Shown one piece after another: positions 7,527 through 16,036 of a stretch of 31,307 nt of DNA (position 1 is the first letter of the stretch; every line of letters starts with the position of its first letter). This DNA comes from Alkalibacter saccharofermentans DSM 14828. GTDB taxonomy: Bacteria > Bacillota > Clostridia > Eubacteriales > Alkalibacteraceae. The notes below the pieces were generated by a model. The model was not told the origin of the DNA. It ran no database searches and was given only the letters and a program-made list of their open reading frames with translations. The DNA lies in the NCBI RefSeq assembly GCF_900128885.1, contig NZ_FQTU01000019.1:1-31307 (forward strand), read 5' to 3'. The position numbers were made by a program, and so were the translations under genes.

Positions 7527-9119
7527 CTAAAACTGATTATATATGAACTGGGATGATTCGTACCCAATTCCGTATGCTCCGAACACTATTATCGCTACAA
7601 ACAGCAGGTAGAACACAGCTCTTCCCACTATAGCAGGCTTGCTGTAAAGCTGCTCTCTGACGCTTCCCCTTCTTTGCACAAGGGCGACTGCAAACACCAC
7701 CATCAGGGCAATCGCAAGTACCCAGTAATCCTCCACATTAAGGCCGATATCTAAAAGCCCTCCATTGGTAAAAATACTCAAGTCTGGTCTCGTAAACATG
7801 CTCCCGAACATTCTGAATGTCGTTGGCACGTCTCTGTAGCAATCTAACAGCCTGATTGCGCTCATTAAAAAATTTGTCCTCAAAATCTGAAGCACCTTGA
7901 AATGAAATGTGCCTTCCACTTTGAATCTGTGGTGGAAAATCGAGTAAAGCGGTTTCAGTTCCTCTGATATCATGAGTACGGCGTAATTTAGCAGACCCCA
8001 CACAATAAAGTTCCAGCTCGAACCATGCCAAGCTCCTGTAGTGAACCAAACGGCAAATGCAGCCAGGTAAACCGGTAGCCTCTTACCTGTCCTGTCACCG
8101 AATTTCTGTCTGGAGAACCTGGTGAATCTGAGCATAGGCTGCCAAGTCGAGATAGGATAAAAAAGGTATTCCTTAAACCATGTCCCGAGGGATATATGCC
8201 ATCTTCTCCAAAATTCAGCTGTATTTTTGGCAAATGCCGGCCTTAAGAAATTTTCTTGTACTTTTATGCCCAAAACCTGTGCTATGCCGATAGTTATGTC
8301 TATTCCTCCGGTAAAATCCGCATACAGCTGTATGGTATAAAAAACCATCAAAACAAATACATAAGATCCATCAAAGGCTACAGTATCTCCAATAAGCGTA
8401 TTGACCGCAACCAAAATTCTGTCCGCAATCACCAGCTTTTTAAAATAGCCCCACAAAATCCTCTGCAGTCCAAAGGACATGTTCTTGGCATCGATTTGAT
8501 GCTCCTTAAAAAGTGTCTTTGCCAAGTCGTCAAACCTGCTTATAGGTCCCTGTATAAGCTGCGGGAAAAATGATACGAACAGCGCAAGCTTACCTAAATT
8601 CTTTTCAGGAGGATATTTGCCTCTATAGACATCGATCATGTAGCCCATGGATTGAAAAGTATAAAATGATATTCCCAAAGGCAATGCTATTGATACAAAT
8701 GAAAGTCCCTGATTTGACCCAAAAACCTCTAATGTCCAGTTTATATTTGCTATCGTAAAATTGATATACTTGATGACAAATAGCATCCCAAAATTGACCA
8801 ACAGGGCGCTTAAGAGCCACTTCCATTGAATCTTTTTAACTCCCGACTTATAAGCTTTTTTATCTTCCCTGGAAAGTGTCTCTTTATTCTCTTTCAAGTA
8901 TGCATCTAAATGCTTGTAATGCTTTCCAATTCTCACTGCCGTTAGGTACGTGGTGACAGTAGTTATTATTATGTATATCAAAAATTTCGGTCCTGCAATA
9001 AAATAAAACACATAGCTAAAAGCAAGCAGCAGCTTCCACTGATATTTTTTTGGTATCGTATAGTAAAGCAAAAAAAGCAGCGATATGAATATTACAAAGG
9101 TATGAGATGTAAAAAGCAT
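7527..9119 (-). CDS. MBOAT family O-acyltransferase (DltB/AlgI-like)
   Basis: The 530-residue protein has many membrane spans and clear MBOAT signatures: QLYADFTGGIDI near residues 264-274, FWRRWHISLGTWFKEYLFYP near 303-322 (His308) and TTGAWHGSSWNF with the expected catalytic His365. DltB and AlgI use this fold to carry acyl groups from a cytoplasmic donor through the membrane to an acceptor on the outside. Here the donor is expected to be the aminoacyl carrier protein encoded 22 bases upstream, and the SGNH protein encoded 11 bases downstream the partner. It is somewhat longer than typical DltB (about 400), with an extra basic region near residues 60-100 and a long C-terminus, closer to AlgI size. 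Confidence 0.93.
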   Translation of the reverse strand: MLFTSHTFVIFISLLFLLYYTIPKKYQWKLLLAFSYVFYFIAGPKFLIYIIITTVTTYLTAVRIGKHYKHLDAYLKENKETLSREDKKAYKSGVKKIQWKWLLSALLVNFGMLFVIKYINFTIANINWTLEVFGSNQGLSFVSIALPLGISFYTFQSMGYMIDVYRGKYPPEKNLGKLALFVSFFPQLIQGPISRFDDLAKTLFKEHQIDAKNMSFGLQRILWGYFKKLVIADRILVAVNTLIGDTVAFDGSYVFVLMVFYTIQLYADFTGGIDITIGIAQVLGIKVQENFLRPAFAKNTAEFWRRWHISLGTWFKEYLFYPISTWQPMLRFTRFSRQKFGDRTGKRLPVYLAAFAVWFTTGAWHGSSWNFIVWGLLNYAVLMISEELKPLYSIFHHRFKVEGTFHFKVLQILRTNFLMSAIRLLDCYRDVPTTFRMFGSMFTRPDLSIFTNGGLLDIGLNVEDYWVLAIALMVVFAVALVQRRGSVREQLYSKPAIVGRAVFYLLFVAIIVFGAYGIGYESSQFIYNQF

Positions 9120-9141
9120 GTTTTTTCCCCTGTATCTTTAT

Positions 9142-9366
9142 TTAGTCTTCCAGTTTTTCTATTAATGCGTACAATGCCTTTGCTGAGTTGAAATTTTCGG
9201 GTATTATGGATTCCGGTGGTATGGTTACTCCGTATTCGTTGTCTATTTCCGCAATAAGCGACACTATGTCAAAAGAATCTAATATGCCTTGGTCTATTAG
9301 CTTGTCGTTATTTTCAAAATCCACTTCCGGGTGCATGTCTTTCAGCATTTCCAATAAAGTTTCCAT
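9142..9366 (-). CDS. Acyl/aminoacyl carrier protein (DltC-like)
   Basis: The 74-residue protein is a small four-helix carrier. The motif GILDSFDIVSLI places Ser31 as the site for the 4'-phosphopantetheine arm, and the rest (DNEYGVTIPPE) is typical of DltC and ACPs. It starts 16 bases after the adenylating-enzyme stop and ends 22 bases before the MBOAT start. By analogy with DltC it should hold the activated amino acid as a thioester in the cytosol and present it to the MBOAT protein. Confidence 0.93.
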   Translation of the reverse strand: METLLEMLKDMHPEVDFENNDKLIDQGILDSFDIVSLIAEIDNEYGVTIPPESIIPENFNSAKALYALIEKLED

Positions 9367-9382
9367 TTTATAACCCCTTTTT

Positions 9383-10885
9383 TTAAATTTTATCAGCCAA
9401 TTTTATCCTGTCAATCTTGCCGTTTGTTGTCAGCGGCAAAGCTTCAAGGTTTACTATATGGTTTGGCACCATGTACCTTGGAAGCTTTTCCTTTAGGTAC
9501 ATAATTACATCTTTACCAATCGCCGCGCCGGTATAAAACAGCACAATCCTGCTTTTATGGCTATCGTAAATGCAGCATGCGCTTTCAACATCATCTACTG
9601 TATTTGCACATACCTCTATTTCTCCTAGTTCAATCCGGTGTCCCATATGCTTTATCTGGTAGTCTCTTCTAGATACAAAAATCAGCTCTCCTCTTTCGTT
9701 GTATCTCCCTAGATCTCCAGTTCTGTATATTATCTCAGGATATGCCTTGCATGTAGGGTTTTGAACGTATGCTTCTCTTGTTCGTTCAAGGTCGTTGTAG
9801 TATCCCAGCGTTACTCCCACTCCTCTTATGCATATCTCGCCGAGCTCTCCGGCAGCAGCCTCTTCATCCTTATCATTTAGCAGAAGCACCTGGGTGTTTT
9901 TAAAGGGCTTTCCTATAGGTATGGGATCGTCCAACTCAAAAACCCTGTTTACTTCATAGTAGCAGCTCATTCCTGTGGCTTCAGTAGGTCCGTACAGATT
10001 AATGAACCTGGCATCAGGCAAATGCTTTCTCCAGAGATTAAACTGCTTGATAGGAAAAACCTCGCTTCCGAAGGCTATGGTATGGAGATATTCGGGCACG
10101 GCCTTTTCCAGCACCTTAAATGAGGATATTATCACCAGTGCGGTAACCACCCAACAGACCGTATTTATTTTATATTCATTCAAGCACTCAACCAGCTTCA
10201 CGGGAAACATGAAATGAGACTTTGGAATTATATAAGTAGTTGCACCGCATTTTATGGTTCCAAGCACCTCTTTTAATGATGCATCCAAATAAAAAGGCGT
10301 CTGATTTCCAAACACTGTATCCTCGTCAGCTTTAAGGACCTCCATCAGATTATCAATATAATCTATTACCGATCGGTGATTGGCAATCACGCCCTTAGGG
10401 GTTCCGGTAGATCCAGAGGTGAAAACCGTATATATGGGGTCAAAGTCGATTGCTTTATCCCTGATTGACGACAACGACAATTCATCTATTTCCCCAACCG
10501 ATATATCCTCATAAGTAAATATCTTTACTTTATAATTCAACGTTTTCATAAGGTCCACAGTCGATTCATCGCATATTGCAGCTTTGGGTTTCATCTTTTC
10601 CAGAATCATCTCTATCCTGTTAAGTCCCATTTCTTGATCTAATGGAACGTAAAAGCACCCTGCGTATATAGCGCCAAAATAAGCGACTGCGGTTGCCGGC
10701 TGTTTTTTCATGAAAACCGCCACCGGCTCTTTATATAATCCCTTTCCGGATAAATAGCTACCGATAACTCTTGCTCTATCGTATACTTCTAAAAAGGACA
10801 ACTTTTCTTGTTCATCGGCATAGGCCGTTTTATCCGGCAGCCTCTTTACTGTCTGTTCCAGGTATTCAAGTATGTTTATCTGCAA
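9383..10885 (-). CDS. Amino-acid adenylating enzyme (DltA/NRPS A-domain-like)
   Basis: This stand-alone 500-residue adenylation enzyme has all core motifs in order: TSGSTGTPKG (156-165), FYLDASLKE (198-206), NLYGPTEA (296-303), GELGEICIRG (346-355), YRTGDLGRY (387-395) and NGKIDR with Lys490. It should activate an amino acid as the aminoacyl-AMP and load it on the neighbouring carrier protein. Asp201 is the residue that normally binds the substrate amino group, so an amino acid substrate is favoured. By eye against GrsA, the first pocket residues read Asp201, Ala202, Lys205. A Lys there also occurs in one known Glu code, while Phe272 replaces the Cys of D-Ala-specific DltA. The racemase gene overlaps its start by 10 bases, which suggests translational coupling. 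Prediction: an acidic D-amino acid rather than D-Ala, but this is tentative. Confidence 0.9.
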   Translation of the reverse strand: MQINILEYLEQTVKRLPDKTAYADEQEKLSFLEVYDRARVIGSYLSGKGLYKEPVAVFMKKQPATAVAYFGAIYAGCFYVPLDQEMGLNRIEMILEKMKPKAAICDESTVDLMKTLNYKVKIFTYEDISVGEIDELSLSSIRDKAIDFDPIYTVFTSGSTGTPKGVIANHRSVIDYIDNLMEVLKADEDTVFGNQTPFYLDASLKEVLGTIKCGATTYIIPKSHFMFPVKLVECLNEYKINTVCWVVTALVIISSFKVLEKAVPEYLHTIAFGSEVFPIKQFNLWRKHLPDARFINLYGPTEATGMSCYYEVNRVFELDDPIPIGKPFKNTQVLLLNDKDEEAAAGELGEICIRGVGVTLGYYNDLERTREAYVQNPTCKAYPEIIYRTGDLGRYNERGELIFVSRRDYQIKHMGHRIELGEIEVCANTVDDVESACCIYDSHKSRIVLFYTGAAIGKDVIMYLKEKLPRYMVPNHIVNLEALPLTTNGKIDRIKLADKI

Positions 10886-11607
10886 ACCACGTCACCTCCC
10901 GGATGTCTCAAAGATTTTTTTACTTTTCCTCCACAGAGAGCAACAGCTTTTTCAGCCGCGATTTCAAGGGGATCTATGAACTCCCGCCCTGCAGCACAAC
11001 CTTTTTTCAGCAGAGATAGCTCTGTACAGCCTAGTATTATTCCATCTACATGTTTGTCTTTAAGCTCACCAACCACATATGCAAGCTTATCCGTATCTAC
11101 CGATTTGCCGGACTTGATGTCCCGGTATATGATATCCATGACGTAGCTTTGGGCTTTTTTTGAAGGAAGTATGGCTTCTATGCCTTTATTCATCAAGGTA
11201 TTTTGAAACATCCCTGAAAATACGGTGCCGTCGGTAGCCATTAGCCCCACATTTCTGATACCCTCTTCCTCTATGTGATTTCCTGTTTCTTCAAGGAAAT
11301 TTATTATCGGAACATCTATTCCTTCAGAGAGCTCGTTGAAAAAGCTGTGGGCTGTAATACAAGGTATGGCTATATAGTCCGCTCCTTGATCTGCTAATCT
11401 GCTTCCTATCTCGATCATGGGCACTACAGGACTGACTTTGCTTTTACCTGTGATGTATCCGGTTCTGTCAGGCATTGATGGTCGATTGTACAAAATGACA
11501 TCGATATGATCCTGGTCTGACTTTGCATCCGTTATCAACACTATCCGCTCAAAAAAATACGAAGTCGCCAAAGGTCCCGTTCCGCCTATAACTCCCAGTG
11601 TCTTCAT
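10876..11607 (-). CDS. Aspartate/glutamate racemase family protein
   Basis: The 243-residue protein is a PLP-independent racemase of the Asp/Glu family. It begins MKTLGVIGGTGPLAT, has the substrate loop YNRPSMPDR (residues 40-48) and both catalytic Cys motifs: PCITAH (Cys83) and GCTEL (Cys194). Two Cys residues acting as acid and base are the hallmark of amino acid racemases in this family; the usual PCNTAH has Ile in place of Asn. It should convert an L-amino acid (Asp, Glu or a relative) to the D form. It lies 26 bases after the transglutaminase-like gene, and its last codons overlap the adenylating-enzyme start, so the two are likely made in step. The context suggests that it supplies the D-amino acid for the carrier-based surface modification system. 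Confidence 0.92.
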   Translation of the reverse strand: MKTLGVIGGTGPLATSYFFERIVLITDAKSDQDHIDVILYNRPSMPDRTGYITGKSKVSPVVPMIEIGSRLADQGADYIAIPCITAHSFFNELSEGIDVPIINFLEETGNHIEEEGIRNVGLMATDGTVFSGMFQNTLMNKGIEAILPSKKAQSYVMDIIYRDIKSGKSVDTDKLAYVVGELKDKHVDGIILGCTELSLLKKGCAAGREFIDPLEIAAEKAVALCGGKVKKSLRHPGGDVVCR

Positions 11608-11633
11608 ATGTATTCCCCTCTTCCTTTGAGTCT

Positions 11634-12836
11634 TTATTCATCAGGTGTGGCAGGATATAAACTGGTGTCGAATAAGAAAGCATCGTCATGGGCTCTAGAA
11701 TAAGCAAGAAGCTCATCATCAGTGACAAGACAGAAAACCGCTCCGGTAGTTCGTGGAGATGTATCGTAGTGATACCATCCAAAACCATAGTTTACCATGT
11801 TCCAGTAGTGGCCTCCGTCCTTTCTTACAATCTCAATATTGTCGATATCCACTTGGGTTAAAAAAGCTCTAGCAACAGCGTAATAAACATAGCAGTCTCC
11901 ATTTTTCCTTGTAAGACCTTCATATGCAGCCCCAAGCCAGTCTCCTGATGCAGGTTTAGCCTGGTACCTTATATTTCCTCTGATCCAATTGTAAATGGCT
12001 CGTGCCTGCTGTTCCTTGTTCATTCCATCTGTAAGTATTCTGTCTAGAATTTTTCCCGTCAGGGTAAAGACCTGCTCTTCTGTAATTTTCTTCTCGATAA
12101 CTATTACCTCTGATTCTATAACCGTCTCATTTCCCGCTCGATCTTTTGCCGAATATACCAACTTGTATCTTCCCGGCTTTTGAGTATCTACCTGGGAGCT
12201 GTCTATCTTAAGCTCGATATCTTCATCCCTGTTGTCCGTTACCTCCACCCCGGTTCTGTAGGCTATAGTGTCTCCTGCATACAGGTTTATTGTTCGTGGT
12301 ACACCGGTGATCACCGGCGGATCCACATCTGCGACAATAGTGAGCGCTGCCCTTAGGTTAGTTCTGTTACCACCTTGGTCCTCGAGATAAATTTCAACAT
12401 TTTGGTCCCCTTCGAGTTCGAAATCAGGATTTGAAGAAAAACCTACTGAAACCTCGGTCTCGTCGATTATATTATGGACAAAGTCGCTTGCTTCAAGCTC
12501 CTCTCCAAGCCAAATAGTCAAATCCTTCGTCTCGCCTTCAGGAGGAATCGTATCCTGAAGGATTAGCGTCGAAGTTACGTTAAATATATATTTTTTCAAT
12601 GATATCTGGTGGTTTCCCGGCTCTTTTAATGATATCTTCGACAAGTCTGTGACAAACTCTGCTCTTTGGCTTTCATCAAACTTGACAAGCTGTATTTCAT
12701 CACTCCCTACTTCCAGGTACACCTCATCTGCAATAGTAGACTGAGTGTATTTGCCTGCAATGAAGAGCACTGTAACAACCAAGAGCATAAAGAAAACAGT
12801 GTTTCTAAGTATGTATTTTAACTGCTTCTTTTTCAA
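11634..12836 (-). CDS. Membrane-anchored transglutaminase-like protein with Ig-like domain
   Basis: The protein (400 residues from the chosen start) has a short basic N-terminus and one membrane span (residues about 10-28), so the rest is outside the cell. A beta-rich middle region includes a DUF5011-like Ig domain (about 173-247: DPPVITGV, DNRDEDIELKI, GRYKLVYSAKDRAGN). A C-terminal transglutaminase-like core has Cys315 (KNGDCYVYY), His343 (DGGHYWN) and Asp358 (YDTSPR), an intact catalytic triad. Such domains act as proteases or crosslinking enzymes on the cell surface. I chose the TTG at 12836 because GGGGGAG lies just upstream; a longer frame starts at TTG 12851 inside that site. It is the first gene of the operon, 26 bases before the racemase gene. 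Possible job: acting on wall peptides or the amino-acylated polymer; this is inference. Confidence 0.87.
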   Translation of the reverse strand: MKKKQLKYILRNTVFFMLLVVTVLFIAGKYTQSTIADEVYLEVGSDEIQLVKFDESQRAEFVTDLSKISLKEPGNHQISLKKYIFNVTSTLILQDTIPPEGETKDLTIWLGEELEASDFVHNIIDETEVSVGFSSNPDFELEGDQNVEIYLEDQGGNRTNLRAALTIVADVDPPVITGVPRTINLYAGDTIAYRTGVEVTDNRDEDIELKIDSSQVDTQKPGRYKLVYSAKDRAGNETVIESEVIVIEKKITEEQVFTLTGKILDRILTDGMNKEQQARAIYNWIRGNIRYQAKPASGDWLGAAYEGLTRKNGDCYVYYAVARAFLTQVDIDNIEIVRKDGGHYWNMVNYGFGWYHYDTSPRTTGAVFCLVTDDELLAYSRAHDDAFLFDTSLYPATPDE

Positions 12837-12974
12837 CCGACTCTCCCCCAAAAATTAAACTGTATATTAATTATATCGAACTGACTCAACAATATCATTA
12901 TCTTTTATAATTCATATTATTACAATGTTTTTGCTCCATTTGTTGTATTTTGTTTACAAGATTTTCTCAAGCTT

Positions 12975-13000
12975 AAAAAAACCGGGAGAAAACCCCCGGT
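12975..13000 (-). terminator. Rho-independent terminator of the flavodiiron gene
   Basis: ACCGGG pairs with CCCGGT around a short loop. On the minus strand the hairpin is followed by a run of seven T. It lies 6 bases after the stop of the flavodiiron protein gene. Confidence 0.9.
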
Positions 13001-13005
13001 CGAAC

Positions 13006-14229
13006 TTATTCAGCTATTTTCTTAACTTTCTCAATCAGCTTTTCAACTCCATCTTTGATGATTTGCAATTCTTCATCGCTTGCTCTTCCGTTGAATTCTA
13101 CTGGCTCCACAAAATCCCAACCAAGCTTGTACTTCTCTATTAGCTCCATTATCTCCTTTTGAGCTCCTCCTGACCATCCATACGAGCCGAAGCAAAAAGC
13201 CGCTTTCTTAGAAATTTTCTTTCTTCCTATTTCGTCAAGAGCCACCGCTACAGGAGGAAAAAGCTTGTATTCGTAGGTAGGCGCTGCGATTATCACACCA
13301 GCAGATCTAAATATGGCAGATACCATGTCGCTGGTATCCACATATGGCATCTGAAGGCTATTTACCTTTATTCCATCTTTTTCGAGCATCTCTCTTATTT
13401 CCTTTACCACTCTTTCTGTCATACCGTACATGGATCCCCACAAAATGCTTATCTCATTTTTGCCTTTGCCCATGCGATAAGAGCAGTATCGCTTGTAATC
13501 ATTAATTATGCTTTGAGGATTTCCCCTATAAATCGGACCATGTCCAGGAGCTATTATTTTAACATCCAACGTCTCAGTCTTCTCTATGGCCTTGCCAACC
13601 TGAGGGGCAAAGGTTCCCATGACATTTGAAAAATATCTTATTCCTTCTTCCTCGAAATTATCTTTTTCTACATCGGTCATTTCATCATCGAAAAAATGTT
13701 CTTCAATCTTTCCAAATGCTCCGTACATATCGCAGCTCATAAGAGTCTTCGACTCCTCATCAAGAGTCATCATGGTATCCGGCCAGTGCACATTAGGCAC
13801 CAAGTGAAAGCTCAATATCTTGCCATTGCCTAAATCTAATGTAGCACCATCTTTAACTGCAGTAACGTTATCCTTTATTCCGAAGAAAGAATCCAATAAA
13901 TCCGCCGCTTTAGGTGAACAGATTATCTTGAAATCCTTGTTGATTTTTTTGAAATTGTCTATCCATCCGGAATGGTCAGGTTCCATATGATTGACTATTA
14001 CGTAATCTATTTTTGATGGGTCAACGTCGATTTCCTTTAATGAAGCGTACAAGGTATCAACAGCCCCGTCCCACCCTATTACGCCATCTACTAAAGCAGT
14101 CTTCTCGCCTTTGACTATGTATGAATTAAGGGTAACTCCGTTGGCGATGCTCCATATCCCCTCGAAGAGTATATCTTCAACATTCATTGAAAGCATGTAA
14201 ATTCCATCTGCAATTTGCTTGGTTTTCAT
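13006..14229 (-). CDS. fprA: Flavodiiron protein (A-type flavoprotein, oxygen/NO reductase)
   Basis: The 407-residue protein is the standard two-domain flavodiiron type. The N-terminal metallo-beta-lactamase-like half carries all diiron ligands: HMEPDH (His81, Glu83, Asp85, His86), His148 (VHWPD), Asp167 (SCDMYGAFG) and His230 (APGHGP). The C-terminal half (from about residue 258) is a flavodoxin domain with the FMN loop WGSMYGMTE and GSYGWSGGA. In strict anaerobes these cytosolic enzymes take electrons from rubredoxin and reduce oxygen to water, or nitric oxide to nitrous oxide. No rubredoxin gene is visible here and no C-terminal rubredoxin domain is fused. The ATG has a good ribosome site (ACGGAGG) 7 bases upstream and a TATAAT at 14269-14274. 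It has its own terminator, so it is likely a single-gene transcript. Confidence 0.95.
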   Translation of the reverse strand: MKTKQIADGIYMLSMNVEDILFEGIWSIANGVTLNSYIVKGEKTALVDGVIGWDGAVDTLYASLKEIDVDPSKIDYVIVNHMEPDHSGWIDNFKKINKDFKIICSPKAADLLDSFFGIKDNVTAVKDGATLDLGNGKILSFHLVPNVHWPDTMMTLDEESKTLMSCDMYGAFGKIEEHFFDDEMTDVEKDNFEEEGIRYFSNVMGTFAPQVGKAIEKTETLDVKIIAPGHGPIYRGNPQSIINDYKRYCSYRMGKGKNEISILWGSMYGMTERVVKEIREMLEKDGIKVNSLQMPYVDTSDMVSAIFRSAGVIIAAPTYEYKLFPPVAVALDEIGRKKISKKAAFCFGSYGWSGGAQKEIMELIEKYKLGWDFVEPVEFNGRASDEELQIIKDGVEKLIEKVKKIAE

Positions 14230-14268
14230 ATTTTGTCCTCCGTTTCATTTCGCAATATTTTCTATGAT

Positions 14269-14274
14269 ATTATA
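14269..14274 (-). promoter_or_regulatory. Probable -10 box of the flavodiiron gene
   Basis: A perfect TATAAT on the minus strand lies 40 bases upstream of the fprA ATG. No good -35 hexamer is visible at the expected distance, so the promoter may need an activator. Confidence 0.4.
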
Positions 14275-14324
14275 TCAAATTTCAGCAGTATTTATCATCA
14301 TCTTGCAGATTTTTTTCTAAATAG

Positions 14325-15119
14325 TCATATAGGCAGTCTTTTTCTGTTAAAGATTGCTACCCCTGCAGCAAAAAAAACTATGATTCCCGCTACATAGAAG
14401 AGATTTGCCCATACAAAAGTGCTTTCGGTTGCAACTGTCAAAGGATCGTACAGTCCATAAATTGAAAGATCTTTTATGATAGCTGCATCATCTGATACTC
14501 CTCCTAAAAGATTCATCAAGAAAAATAAAATAGGAATCCCTGCGCCAAAGCCTGTAGAGTATTTGATATCGTTAAACAGGCACGAAAAGAAAAACACTAG
14601 CATTATGACAAACATGTTTACTAGCATCGTCGTAATATTAAGCCTTAAAAATCCTCCTATGTCTAAAAGTCCGGGATAAATCATCTCCGAAATCGCTACT
14701 CCCACTCCAAAAAGCGCCGCGAACAAAAAAGCTACTGATGCCAGAGCATATAAGCCCTGAGTTATTACAATCTTGTTTCGAGAATTTGGAGTAGATAAGA
14801 GATAGGCCATAGATCCGTCATCCACCATCTTGGCTACAAGCCTGTTGCCAAGTATTATGCAGTATACCATTGGAAAAGCCAGCATGAGCATGCCATACAA
14901 CCAGCTCGCCAGGTAACCTGTGATATCAGTAAATCCTGCAAATCCCATGGCCTTCATCAATTCTTCAGGAAACAGCTCAACCATCGATATGATTGCCTGT
15001 ATGTCATCAGGATCAAACATATAGATCATTATAGTTAAATACATAGTAAGAACAGCAAAAAATATTGCCCAAAGCACCCAGTTTCTCTTTAGGGTTTTTT
15101 TTAGAAGAACTATGCTCAT
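14325..15119 (-). CDS. ABC-2 type transporter permease
   Basis: The 264-residue protein has six predicted membrane spans with the ABC-2 permease pattern: a first span after a basic N-terminus (LKKTLKRNWVLWAIFFAVL), a large outside loop (DDIQAIISMVELFPEEL) and GNRLVAKMVDDGSMAYLLSTP between spans. Similar permeases often pair with ATPases in drug, lantibiotic or polyketide export. It starts 2 bases after the stop of the ATPase gene, so the two certainly form one transporter. The substrate cannot be inferred. No clear hairpin follows the gene, and transcription may continue into the 95-base gap before fprA. Confidence 0.87.
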   Translation of the reverse strand: MSIVLLKKTLKRNWVLWAIFFAVLTMYLTIMIYMFDPDDIQAIISMVELFPEELMKAMGFAGFTDITGYLASWLYGMLMLAFPMVYCIILGNRLVAKMVDDGSMAYLLSTPNSRNKIVITQGLYALASVAFLFAALFGVGVAISEMIYPGLLDIGGFLRLNITTMLVNMFVIMLVFFFSCLFNDIKYSTGFGAGIPILFFLMNLLGGVSDDAAIIKDLSIYGLYDPLTVATESTFVWANLFYVAGIIVFFAAGVAIFNRKRLPI

Positions 15120-15121
15120 GG

Positions 15122-16009
15122 CTAATTTCCTCCTTTGCTGTAGAATTCAAGGAACAGATCCTCCAAGGACTGATGTCTTACATCAAGGCTTTCAACTTCA
15201 AATCCTGCAACAGCTTTAATAAATCTGTCTACATCGTCACCACCGATATAAGCTTCAATTATGTCCGGAGCAAACTTTGTCGCTTCAAACCCCTTGTTTT
15301 GCATGATATCCCAACCCACGTCCATGTTTTTAGGTCTGATGAGATAGCTTTTCCTTAGTGCTTTTTTCAAAGCCCCAACATCAGATTCAGTGACTATTTT
15401 CCCTTCTTTGATGATGATTATATCATCGCACGTTCTTTCGACTTCTTCGAACATATGGCTTGACATTAAAATCGTTTTGCCTCTTTTTTTCTCTTCCATT
15501 ACAAGATCTATGAATACATTTTGCATCAGAGGATCTAACCCGCTGGTAGGTTCGTCAAGTACCAGTATCTCAGGGTCATGCATGAAGGCTGCCACGATAC
15601 CTAATTTTTGTTTCATGCCCTTTGAAAATTTTTTGATCTTTCCCTTTGGATTCAAGTCAAGGAGCTCTATGAGGTCGTTTTTTCTTCTTTCATTTTTTGT
15701 CCTTCGCATATCTGACATGAAGTTTAGGAATTCGTCTCCTTCCATTTGATCAAAGAAAGATATCTCTCCCGGTATGTATCCAAGTATGTTTTGAATCTGG
15801 GTAGCTTTGGTCCTGCAATCCATCCCGTTTATGCTGCAGATGCCTGAATCGGGCCTCATAAATCCCATCAGAGCCCTTATAGTCGTAGTCTTCCCGGACC
15901 CGTTAGGTCCCAAGTATCCTGTGATGCCTCCTGTCTTTACTGTAAAGTCTACATTGAAAATCCCTTTGCCGCTTGGATAAGTAAGGGTCAAATCCTCTAC
16001 TTTTATCAT
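15122..16009 (-). CDS. ABC transporter ATP-binding protein
   Basis: The 295-residue protein has the Walker A motif GPNGSGKTT (residues 34-42), the signature FSKGMKQKLGI, and Walker B with D-loop LVLDEPTSGLDP, followed by the switch His (MSSHMFEEVE). A C-terminal extension of about 80 residues is typical of CcmA/BcrA-type exporters. It should power the permease encoded immediately downstream. The ATG has a strong ribosome site (CAGGAGGCGGTAAA). The gene starts 27 bases after the cysteine synthase stop, so the three may share a transcript. Confidence 0.95.
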   Translation of the reverse strand: MIKVEDLTLTYPSGKGIFNVDFTVKTGGITGYLGPNGSGKTTTIRALMGFMRPDSGICSINGMDCRTKATQIQNILGYIPGEISFFDQMEGDEFLNFMSDMRRTKNERRKNDLIELLDLNPKGKIKKFSKGMKQKLGIVAAFMHDPEILVLDEPTSGLDPLMQNVFIDLVMEEKKRGKTILMSSHMFEEVERTCDDIIIIKEGKIVTESDVGALKKALRKSYLIRPKNMDVGWDIMQNKGFEATKFAPDIIEAYIGGDDVDRFIKAVAGFEVESLDVRHQSLEDLFLEFYSKGGN

Positions 16010-16036
16010 TTTACCGCCTCCTGGTCCTTTCGGGTA

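Noticed and set aside
8256..8573. Plus-strand open frame opposite the MBOAT gene
   Set aside because: Shadow of the strong minus-strand gene; no ribosome site and low-quality composition.
12888..12904. GATAATGATATTG on the minus strand upstream of the transglutaminase-racemase operon, resembling half a Fur box
   Set aside because: The left half matches but the right half of the 7-1-7 pattern does not, so it is not a convincing Fur site.
15390..15749. 119-codon plus-strand frame opposite the ABC ATPase gene
   Set aside because: Antisense shadow of a gene with all ABC motifs.
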